Shown in pieces: positions 7,509 through 15,700 of a stretch of 64,000 nt of DNA. The notes below the pieces were generated by a model. It was given only the letters and a program-made list of their open reading frames with translations. It searched no databases and was not told the origin of the DNA. The stretch covers positions 124,001 to 188,000 of the forward strand of contig JADJXL010000022.1 in NCBI GenBank assembly GCA_016715885.1. The letters are read 5' to 3'. The stretch is from Polyangiaceae bacterium. GTDB taxonomy: Bacteria; Myxococcota_A; Polyangia; Polyangiales; Polyangiaceae. The stretch's first letter is position 1. Every line of letters starts with the position of its first letter. The position numbers were made by a program, and so were the translations under genes.

Positions 7509-8399
7509 TCAAACCACGGGCATTCCCATCGCGCGGCGCACGTCATTGAACGCATTCGTGAATCGTCCGTCTTTGCCTCGAAGAACGAGCGGGGGCTCGT
7601 CTTGAAGAGACACGCCTAGTTCAGCATTGGGTCTGCGCATGACGTAAACCGAAAAAAGCGCTTCTTTGCCTTCGCGCGGCACGATGTCGCGCCACTTTTC
7701 GACAACGAGCCCGGCGCGTGCCGCACCATCCAGCACGCGGGTGCGTTGTCGCGCCGCACAGCAGCCGACGAATGGCGCATCCGCGGAAAGAAGGCGCGAC
7801 GCGGAAAGGGCGTAGTCTTCTACGCCGCCACGCCATTCGAATCGACACGGGCCGCATTGCACGCGGGAAGATTCCACACCCGTGCCAATGGGCATGTACG
7901 GCGGAGTTCCCGTGACGAGATCCACTTGGCCAAACCTTTCGGCGAGCGCGGTATCACGCAAATCACCAAAAAATACATCGCAACGATCATCGACTCCGTT
8001 CCATGCGAGCGACCTGCGAGCCAATCCAGCGCTGATGTCTTGGGCTTCGACGCCGGATACTCGCGCCGAAGGAAAACGCCAGGCAAGAAAAAGAAGCACC
8101 GTGCCAATGCCGCATCCGAGGTCGACGATGCGACGCGGTGGATTCGAGGTCACGGTTTCCGCAGCGTACCATGCGGTAACGAGGTCATCGGCGGACCAGC
8201 GGTGGCCATCGATTCGCTGCAAAATACGAAAATCGCCTGCCAAGTAACAAAGATCCTCACCCTCGGCAGGCCAGACGTCTTCGCGATCCGGCGTGTTTGG
8301 ACGAGGGCCAGGCGCCACCCAATCGGCAGGACGGCGAGCAGGGCGAACGATACCGCCGGCAGGGGACTTGTTTTCGGCTGTGGCGACCGAGGGAACCAT
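7509..8399 (-). CDS. TrmN6/YfiC-like N6-adenine methyltransferase
   Basis: A 296-residue class I SAM-dependent methyltransferase. Motif I is IVDLGCGIG (residues 91-99). Motif IV is GTPPY (164-168), a T-for-N variant of the (N/D)PPY motif of N6-adenine methyltransferases. The upstream GHRWSADDLVTAW segment is typical of the tRNA1(Val) A37 N6-methyltransferase family (TrmN6/YfiC), so a tRNA or other structured-RNA adenine is the likely substrate. A ~40-residue N-terminal extension is disordered and Pro-rich. The annotated ATG lacks a clear ribosome binding site, so the true start could be somewhat downstream. Confidence 0.72.
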   Translation of the reverse strand: MVPSVATAENKSPAGGIVRPARRPADWVAPGPRPNTPDREDVWPAEGEDLCYLAGDFRILQRIDGHRWSADDLVTAWYAAETVTSNPPRRIVDLGCGIGTVLLFLAWRFPSARVSGVEAQDISAGLARRSLAWNGVDDRCDVFFGDLRDTALAERFGQVDLVTGTPPYMPIGTGVESSRVQCGPCRFEWRGGVEDYALSASRLLSADAPFVGCCAARQRTRVLDGAARAGLVVEKWRDIVPREGKEALFSVYVMRRPNAELGVSLQDEPPLVLRGKDGRFTNAFNDVRRAMGMPVV

Positions 8400-8442
8400 G
8401 GGGCGCGATGTCTACCACGAGACCCGGGCCGCGTGCCATTGG

Positions 8443-8478
8443 TTGATGCATCAACATAAATTTCGCGTCTGACGCGAA
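8443..8478. promoter_or_regulatory. two palindromes in a divergent promoter region
   Basis: TTGATGCATCAA (8443-8454) is a perfect 12-bp palindrome. TTCGCGT-CTG-ACGCGAA (8462-8478) is a perfect 7-bp inverted repeat. Both lie between the divergent methyltransferase and SGNH-lipoprotein genes and look like operators. A -10-like GATAAT occurs at 8522-8527. Confidence 0.4.
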
Positions 8479-8540
8479 TGTGAGACCCACATAAAAGATC
8501 TCGGAAAACGCGAGCAAGGCTGATAATCTGCGTAGTCGCC

Positions 8541-9824
8541 ATGAAGACGACACCGATTCTTACTGCTTGTTGGATGGTCGCAGCAACGTCGATTGGAGCT
8601 TTCGGGTGCTCGGGAGATGCACAGACGACCGCAGCCACAGGGGTGGGCGGGTCCGTGACGACGGGCACGGGGGGTGAAGCCGGGGCTGGCGGAGCGCCGA
8701 CGGGATCTGGCGGCACTGGCGGCATGACGGGATCGAGCAGCAGCTCGGCAAGCAGTTCGTCGAGCAGCAGCAGCAGCACGAGCTCGGCAAGCAGTTCGAG
8801 TGGTATGGGCGGCGCTGGCGGCGCTGGCGGAGCTGGCGGAGGTGGCGGAGGTGGCGGTGCCGGTGGCGGAGGTGGCGCGGGTGGTGGCGGGCCGCTGACG
8901 GCATCGCAATGTTACGCCAACGTCTTCGTCAACGGTCAATCCGCGGGTCCGAATTACGATCAATTCAATCCAATCATCGGATCGCATTGCTTCGGGACGA
9001 ATCATCAGGACATCACGGGCATCGAGCGGGTGGTGTTCTTGGGTGATTCCGTGACGGTGGGGACACCACCGACGTTGTCAGCCGATTATTATCGTTCGCA
9101 GCTCGCGGACAAACTGGCGCAGAAGTTCAGTCTAGCAGCACCAAACCAGCTCTGGAAGACAGTGAATTTCATCGATGGGGTGTCGCTGCTCGAGGAGTCC
9201 GGGCCGTTCGCGAGCTGTTCCAAGTGGGGCGCGCGCACGGACGATTTCCTCATGGGAGGCGGGCAAATCGCGAAATGCTTCGAATCCGACAAACTGAGCA
9301 AGCGGACGCTCGTGATTACGACGATGGGCGGTAACGACATTGCTTCCTTGACGAAAGATGCAGGCGACGGCGCAACGCAGATGGAGCTATGGAACAAGGC
9401 GCAAACGTTCGTGCAATACATGCGCGACACGATGGCGTGGTTCTATACGCCCGGACGTTTTCCGAATGGGATCTTCGTCGTTTTCGCGAACAATTACGAA
9501 TTCACGGACGGAACGGCCGACGTGCAAACGTGTGACGTGTCGGGTCTGGCTGGCTTCGACAAACCCGTCCCAGCGCCCGAACAGCTCAAAGAAATCATCA
9601 TTTGGGTGAACGAGCAATACATGGGCATCGCAAAGGAATTCAATTCGGACATGATTTTCCTGCTCGAGGAATTCTGCGGGCATGGGTTCGAGAATGAAAA
9701 CCCGCAAGCGCCGTGTTATCGAGGACCGGGGACGCCGCGATGGTTCGACTTGACGTGCATCCATCCGAATCCGGCGGGACACGACCACATCACGGACATG
9801 TTCATGGCGGTGGTGAACGAATGA
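8541..9824 (+). CDS. SGNH/GDSL hydrolase lipoprotein
   Basis: A 427-residue lipoprotein: lipobox GAFGC (Cys23), a long linker of Gly/Ser blocks to about residue 117, then an SGNH-hydrolase-like domain. Block I is FLGDSVT with the nucleophile candidate Ser170; block III is MGGND with Asn265; block V is CIHPN with His408. Such enzymes deacylate lipids, sugars or peptides; substrate unknown. The residue normally Asp three before the block V His is Thr405, and the nearest Asp is Asp403. The stop overlaps the start of the next gene (ATGA). Confidence 0.75.
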   Translation: MKTTPILTACWMVAATSIGAFGCSGDAQTTAATGVGGSVTTGTGGEAGAGGAPTGSGGTGGMTGSSSSSASSSSSSSSSTSSASSSSGMGGAGGAGGAGGGGGGGGAGGGGGAGGGGPLTASQCYANVFVNGQSAGPNYDQFNPIIGSHCFGTNHQDITGIERVVFLGDSVTVGTPPTLSADYYRSQLADKLAQKFSLAAPNQLWKTVNFIDGVSLLEESGPFASCSKWGARTDDFLMGGGQIAKCFESDKLSKRTLVITTMGGNDIASLTKDAGDGATQMELWNKAQTFVQYMRDTMAWFYTPGRFPNGIFVVFANNYEFTDGTADVQTCDVSGLAGFDKPVPAPEQLKEIIIWVNEQYMGIAKEFNSDMIFLLEEFCGHGFENENPQAPCYRGPGTPRWFDLTCIHPNPAGHDHITDMFMAVVNE

Positions 9825-10501
9825 CGGAGCTCGTGGAGATAGCCGAAGGCATTTGGTGCGCAGAATCGGAAATGAAAATGCCCGGCGGCGTGCGCATGAA
9901 TACGCGCATGACGGTCGTGCGTTCGTCGAATGGCAAGCTCTTCGTTCATTCGCCGATTCGGATGGATGAATCGCTCGGTAAAGCAATCGATGAGCTCGGT
10001 GAAGTAGGGTGGATCGTTTCGCCAAACCGATTTCACCATTTGTTCTTCGGCAAATGCGCGGAGCGTTATCCGGGGGCTCGAACATTCGGGCCGCCAGGGC
10101 TCGCGGAAAAAGTTCCGGGGCTGCGTGTCGACGAAGTGTTGACGGATTCGGCACCGATCGAGTGGGCAGCCGATTTCGAGCAGATCGTGGTACAGGGAGC
10201 GCCGAAGATGTCGGAAGTTGCATTTTTGCACCAAGGCACGCGGACATTGATCGTGAGCGACTTGTTTTTCAATATCGTGCGGCCGGCGGGGCTGATGACG
10301 AAGGTGGTGCTCACGCTGATGGGCACGCGCGGGAAGCTCGCCAAAAGCCGATTGTGGTCGACGATGACGGAGGACAAGGCTGCTTTCGATGCGTCGGTGC
10401 GCAAGGTGCTCGAATGGGACTTCGATAGGCTCGTGATGGCGCACGGGGATGTCGTCGAAAAGGACGCACGGGCGAAGGCCAGGGCGGCGATGGGGATTTA
10501 A
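9821..10501 (+). CDS. DUF4336 family protein
   Basis: A 226-residue protein matching the DUF4336 pattern: an N-terminal GIWCAE strand, the SPNRFHHLFF segment, TLIVSDLFFNI, and a C-terminal MAHGD. These proteins have a metallo-beta-lactamase-like fold with reduced metal sites; function unknown. The ATG overlaps the stop of the SGNH hydrolase gene (ATGA), so the two are translationally coupled and probably work together. No signal peptide is seen, unlike the partner. The nested hairpin element begins shortly after its stop. Confidence 0.75.
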   Translation: MTELVEIAEGIWCAESEMKMPGGVRMNTRMTVVRSSNGKLFVHSPIRMDESLGKAIDELGEVGWIVSPNRFHHLFFGKCAERYPGARTFGPPGLAEKVPGLRVDEVLTDSAPIEWAADFEQIVVQGAPKMSEVAFLHQGTRTLIVSDLFFNIVRPAGLMTKVVLTLMGTRGKLAKSRLWSTMTEDKAAFDASVRKVLEWDFDRLVMAHGDVVEKDARAKARAAMGI

Positions 10502-10516
10502 GGGCGAATTGCGAGC

Positions 10517-10565
10517 GAGGTCTCAGCCCGATTTTCGCGGGCTCGAACAGTGGGGCCCCGCGATC
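10517..10565. repeat. partial copy of nested hairpin element B
   Basis: A 49-bp fragment directly before the full element. It carries the left outer arm (GAGGTCTCAGCCCGATTT) joined straight to the right half of the core (CGGGCTCGAACAGTGGGGCCCC); the left core is missing. It looks like a deletion derivative of a tandem duplication. Confidence 0.75.
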
Positions 10566-10673
10566 GAGGTCTCAGCCCGATTTCCCGCACTCGCGGGACC
10601 CCAAACTCGCCCGCTTCGCGGGCTCGAACAGTGGGGCCCCCCCGCGAGCGCAGGAAATTCGGGCTGAGACCTC
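10566..10673. repeat. nested hairpin element, copy B
   Basis: A 108-bp element between convergent genes. The outer arms (10566-10585 and 10653-10673) are almost perfectly complementary. The middle stem is CGCGGG/CCCGCG, and the apical hairpin CCCGC-ttc-GCGGG. The core words ACCCCAAACTCG and CTCGAACAGTGGGGCCCC match copy A at 5022-5135. Stem sequences differ from copy A but pairing is kept. Confidence 0.75.
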
Positions 10674-10742
10674 TTGTGCGAGCTTGTGGCCTGGTCAGGG
10701 AAGATCCGAGGCCAGCAACCCATCAATCCCACGGGCACGTTG

Positions 10743-11558
10743 TCATTTATCGAATTTGACGGGCGATACGCGCTGGGCTGCGCGTACGACGGATGCGACG
10801 AGACGCGGCGTGTGGCGGCCGAGAAATACGCCGAGTTTGCCGTGCATGGTGACGATGCATTCGGGCTTTCGGCGCCAAATGCCGTCGACCATTTGTGCCG
10901 CAGCTTCGTCGGTCGGCATGACGAGGAATTGCGGAATGGGGTCCTTGCCGTTTTCGCGCAAGTGACCTTTGTTGTCGATGAGGCGAATTTCCGATTCGAC
11001 GAAACCAGGCAAGATGAGCGTGACGCCGACGCCTTTGGGGGCAAGCTCGAGCTCGAGGCCCTGGGCGAGCGCCGCGACGGCTGCTTTGCTCATGGAGTAG
11101 TTGATGGTGCCGGGGGCGACGACGTGGCTGGCGACGCTGCCGATGATGGCGATGCGCCCGCGGGATCGTTCGACGTCGCCGAGCGTTGCGCGAATGGTGC
11201 GCAGCACGCCAAAAACGTTGGTCTCGAATTGACGGCGGAAGTCGTCGAGCTCGAGTTTGGCGAAGGCTCCCGTGATGCCAATTCCAGCATTGGCGACGAC
11301 GACGTCGATGCGCCCGGCCGCATTGCGCACGGCTTCGACGGCGCGTTCGACGTCGCCGTCGCGCGTCACGTCGCATTCGAAGGGGAAGGCTTGTCGTCCG
11401 AGCGCGCGCACGTCGGAGGCGACGGAGTCGAGCGCATCTTTGCGGCGTGCGAGCAGCGCGACGTCGGCGCCTTCGGCGGCAAAGCGGCGGCACAAGGCAG
11501 CGCCAATGCCGGCGGAGGCGCCGGTGACGATGACGGTTTGTCCGAGAAAACGTCCCAT
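10743..11558 (-). CDS. short-chain dehydrogenase/reductase
   Basis: A 271-residue classical SDR. The cofactor motif TGASAGIG spans residues 12-19, NAG is at 90-92, and the catalytic residues are Ser141, Tyr154 and Lys158 (YSMSK). Arg38/Arg39 after the second strand favour NADP(H). It reduces or oxidises a carbonyl/alcohol substrate that sequence does not reveal; the C-terminal basic segment is common in SDRs that act on lipids or polyketides. The start at 11558 is placed at the Met directly before the Rossmann fold; the longer frame to 11759 encodes low-complexity Arg/His-rich sequence and is rejected. Confidence 0.85.
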   Translation of the reverse strand: MGRFLGQTVIVTGASAGIGAALCRRFAAEGADVALLARRKDALDSVASDVRALGRQAFPFECDVTRDGDVERAVEAVRNAAGRIDVVVANAGIGITGAFAKLELDDFRRQFETNVFGVLRTIRATLGDVERSRGRIAIIGSVASHVVAPGTINYSMSKAAVAALAQGLELELAPKGVGVTLILPGFVESEIRLIDNKGHLRENGKDPIPQFLVMPTDEAAAQMVDGIWRRKPECIVTMHGKLGVFLGRHTPRLVASVVRAAQRVSPVKFDK

Positions 11559-11614
11559 GGTGGCGCGAGCATGCCCGAAAACGGGCGATGGGACAAGAGG
11601 AGCGTGATGGAACG

Positions 11615-12208
11615 TCAGACGGCGTCGTACATGGCGGCAAAGGAGGCGGCTTCGCCGCGCAGCAGAATGTCGATGCGGGGGCTCGTCATGGCCGACGTGT
11701 GGAGTTTGGCCGATCGAACGTCGAGAATGGCGGGAACGAATTCGGGTTGCGATTCGCAAAGGCCTCGAGAAAGCAGCGCGAGAACGAGCGCCGTGCGTCG
11801 CGGGGTGAGGGGATCATTGCGGAAATAGAGTTTGACGAGGTGCTTTTTGCCGTCGATGACGAGACCAAGCTCGGGATTGATGTCGACTTCGAGCGCGCCG
11901 AGCGAGAGGCCGGAACGCGGCGGCTCGAAGAAGTTTTTTGCGCCCTGGGCGAGAAAAGCGCGATATCCGTGGATGACGCGCGGATAATGTTTTTTGCGTG
12001 TTTCGTCGGTTTCGTTCCGACAAACGTCATCGAGTGTCGTGGCGGACAAACCATGCCGATGCAGATTGACGATGGCTTCTCGGATGGGACGATAAAAGTC
12101 CGAGCACAAATCGTCTTTGCGCTCTTTGTAATCACGGACGCCGCGCAATTTGGGGGTGCCAGTGGCGAGGATGAAATCGACGAAATACGTGAGCGAAATT
12201 CGGTCCAT
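11615..12208 (-). CDS. conserved-looking hypothetical protein
   Basis: A 197-residue soluble protein without recognised motifs. The N-terminus (MDRISLTYFVDFILATGTPK) is helical; the middle carries an Arg/Lys-rich helix pair; the C-terminal half has alternating strands (LGLVIDGKKHLVKLYFRND) and a LLSRGL helix. No signal peptide or membrane segment. A clear GGAGG before the ATG at 12208 supports the start. It is 56 nt upstream of the SDR gene on the same strand, so the two may be co-transcribed. Function unknown. Confidence 0.65.
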   Translation of the reverse strand: MDRISLTYFVDFILATGTPKLRGVRDYKERKDDLCSDFYRPIREAIVNLHRHGLSATTLDDVCRNETDETRKKHYPRVIHGYRAFLAQGAKNFFEPPRSGLSLGALEVDINPELGLVIDGKKHLVKLYFRNDPLTPRRTALVLALLSRGLCESQPEFVPAILDVRSAKLHTSAMTSPRIDILLRGEAASFAAMYDAV

Positions 12209-12747
12209 CGGAATCCTCCTGGGTTGCTGAGACGAAGTGTCGCTGTGTCTACTGCTTAGACGAAATAATAACACCAGTATTTTCGACTTGCACGGCTTTT
12301 TGAATACCCAAGGACAATAAATGTCCGGCCCATTAGGGTGACGAATAATGTCCGCTCGATGGATGGATGCATTGTGAAGGCTCGCGCCGAGCGTGCGTGG
12401 AACGGGGAGCGGCTGGCGATTCTGGAGCCGGTGCGCGGAGTGTAGCTCGGAGGACGACATGCTTCCCCTCGGTGCGAAATCTGCACGGCGATGAGGCGAC
12501 GATCCGTCACATCGTCACGCGGCGAGCGTCGAGACGTCATGCCGCAAAGTGCTTTGCGTACGTAGGTGTGACCGAATGCGAGCTGTGCGGGTCGGAATCC
12601 TGCACGAAGTGCTTCCAATTCACGCCGAAGTCGGATAGAAGAGGTACGAGCATCGCGCATGCGCCGCCCGGTCACCTTGGTGAAAAATTCCTTGCAATCA
12701 ATAATTGTTGTAAAAGTTGGTCCGATCCGCCACGGCGTGGAGGAATG
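12209..12747. other. 539-bp intergenic region upstream of the M36 genes
   Basis: Long gap between divergent genes. The plus-strand frame is open through much of it but has no ribosome binding site or plausible protein. Visible signals are two near-identical short repeats (AATAAATGTCCG near 12315 and GAATAATGTCCG near 12345), an inverted repeat TCACC-TT-GGTGA (12672-12683), and an AT-rich patch with TTGCAA (12692-12697) and CAATAATTG (12699-12707) about 40 bp before the gene, which probably marks its promoter or operator. Confidence 0.4.
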
Positions 12748-15700
12748 ATGAAGCGCTCCGTACGTTACGCCTCGATTTTGGGAACATTGCTCACGGCATC
12801 CGTGGTTCGTGCGGGCGGCCCCGATCTACCGGACTACAATGCGTACGAGGATGCGCCGGAGGTGGTGGATCAGCCGCTCGCGAGCACTTTGGTTCCCGAG
12901 GGGATGGCGGCTGGGGTGGCGAGCATCGACGAGAAGCGCGGGGTGCCGACGATTTATTGGGCGCCGCAGGATGGGCCGCTTTCGCCGGGATCGTTTCTGT
13001 CGCGTCCCGAGGCGTCGGCGCGGTTTTACTTGGAGCATTATGCGCCGCTTTATGGTCTCGCATCGGGTGCGCTTTCCGTCGCGAAAGCCGTGATGGTGCA
13101 CGACACGGGTCGTGGAGGGATCATTGTCGTGTTTCGTCAGCAAGCGGGCGGAATCGATGTGTTTCAGACCGAGGTCAAGGTTCTGATGACACCGAACCAC
13201 GAGCTCGTGGCCATTACCGGTAATTTGCATCCGCAGGCGGCCCCGAAAATGGGGCGCGCAGCAAAGTTTACTCTATTGCCGCAAGATGCGATAGCGCGAG
13301 CATTCAATGACTTTTTCATGACGAAGGTGCCTCCCAGCGCATTTCTGGACGCGAACAGGCCTCGTCATGGGTATGCGTTTTACCGCCTCGTCGATACCAC
13401 AGAGACGGGTCGCAAAAATATTGGTTTGTCCCGACCAGCACGCATCAAAAAGGTATATTACGCGATGCCGGGGGAGCTCGTCCCGGCATATTATGTCGAA
13501 ATCTGGGGCGGCGAAAGATCGGGCGCGAATTCGGTTTTGTATTCGTACGTGATCGCGGCCGACGATGGGCGGCTCTTGCAGCGTCGAAGTTTGACGCGAG
13601 ATGCCGCATTTCAGTATCGGGTTTGGTCGGACGGGGCGCCGCTTCATACGCCGACCGATGGGCCCATTGCCGATTTTGCGCCGCATCCGACGGGCGTGCC
13701 GGATGGCTCGTTCCCACCATTTTCACTTCCGGTGCTCGTAACGGTGGACGGGTTCAATACGAACCCTTCAGGCACGTTCGATCCGTGGCTTCCGGCGGGC
13801 GCGACGGAGACGGTGGGCAACAACGTCGATGCGTACATCGATGCGGCGAATCAGGATGACCCCACGGCGCCGAATTTCAGGGCCAATGTCACGGCGCCAG
13901 GGGTATTCGACCGGACGTACGACACGCTCGAGAGCCCATCGGTCAATCAAGAGCAGCAGAAGGCGTCGATCACGCAGCTTTTCTTCGACAACAATTACCA
14001 CCACGACTACTTTTACGATTCAGGCTTCGATGAAGCTGCCGGCAATGCCCAAATGGACAATTTTGGTCGCGGCGGCTTCGGCAATGATCCGCTTCTCGCC
14101 GAGGGGCAGGATGGGAGCGGCACGGACAATGCCAATATGAGCACGCCTGGCGACGGGGATTCGCCGCGGATGCAAATGTACGTGTTCAGTGGCCTAGCCA
14201 ATTTGAATTTTTCGGTGAATCCGGGCAATCAATCGTTTGGCGTGGGTACTGCGAGCTTTGGTCCGCAAACGTTCAATGTGGGGCCGGTGGAGTTGCTGCT
14301 CGCCGAAGACGGATCCACGGTGGATTTGGGTGGCGGAAATCCGACGGTGAACGACGCATGTCAGCCGCTCACGGGCGGAATGGGCACGTATGGGGGCAAG
14401 ATCATCCTGGCCGATCGCGGAGGCTGCACGGACAAAGTGCGCGTCACGAATGCGCAAGACGCTGGCGCTGCGGGCATCATCATTGCCAACAACGTTGCGG
14501 GCGGTGGAACGTTCAACGTGACGGCGAGCGGTGGCATGATCCCGCAAAATACGCCCATTTTTTCGATTGGTACGGCGAATGGTGCGGACCTGAAGGCGCA
14601 ATTGTCGATGCAATCGCTCACCGCATCGATGCTGCGCACTGGTGTCATTCAAAGGGACGGTACGATCGACAATGGCATCGTTGCACATGAATGGGGGCAT
14701 TATCTCCACTTCCGCTTGACGAGTCCCGGGACGCAGCAAGGTGGCGGCATGAGTGAAGGCTGGGGCGACGTGATTGCTTTGATGCAGCTCGTGCGCCCCG
14801 ACGATGATTTCAACGGCGTTTTCGCGACGGGCATTTATGCCGCGCAGACGTTCCACGACAGCGGTTATTTCGGTATCCGCCGTTATCCTTACTCGACGGA
14901 CTTCACGAAGAATGCGCTCACTTTCAAACACATATCGCAGGGACAAGCCTTGCCTGTCGGCGTGCCCTCGTCGAACATTTTTTCGAACGATAATGCCGAA
15001 GTGCACAATGCGGGCGAAGTTTGGTGTTCAATGGTTTGGGAATCGTATGCCAACCTGCTCGAAGACACCGTTGGCGTCAATCCGCGGCATACGTTCGACC
15101 AGGCCAAACGAAAAATGGCCGATTATATCGTGGCCGGCATGAAGCTCGCGCCCGTCGACATGACGTTCACCGAGCAGCGCGACGGTATTTTGGCAGCAGC
15201 CGTTGCAGGCGGCGACATGGAAGATTTCAATGATCTCACGGCGGGGTTTGCCGTGCGCGGTGCGGGTTCGTGTGCCGTGTCGCCGTCGCGAAATTCGACG
15301 ACGCTCACGGGGGTCGTGGAGAGTTTTTCATCCAATCCCAATGCATCCTTCGTGTCGCTCGTGCTGAGCGAATCGACGCCGAATTGTGACGGTGATGGCG
15401 TGCTCGATGCGGGCGAAATGGGGCAAGTCGCGATCAACGTGCAAAATACGGGATGGGCGCCGCTCGTGGGCGCGACGGTGACGCTCACGTCGAGCGATCC
15501 GAGCATCCTTTTTCCGAATGGCAATACGGTGAATCTGCCTTCCACGAATGCTTATGCGACGAGCACCGCATTCGTCGATGTCGCGCTCGCTCCGGCCGTG
15601 AACATGACGACGCTCGTTTCCTTCAGCGCGGTCATCAATGCGCCCGGCGCGTGCAACACCATGACCAATGGTTCTGGATTTGCCGAAGTGCATTATGATT

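Noticed and set aside
12256..12675. 139-codon minus-strand ORF in the intergenic gap
   Set aside because: Arg-rich composition without pattern, no ribosome binding site.
12367..12744. In-frame upstream extension of the first M36 gene
   Set aside because: No ribosome binding site, no similarity to the paralogue, and a signal peptide starts at the later ATG behind GGAGG.
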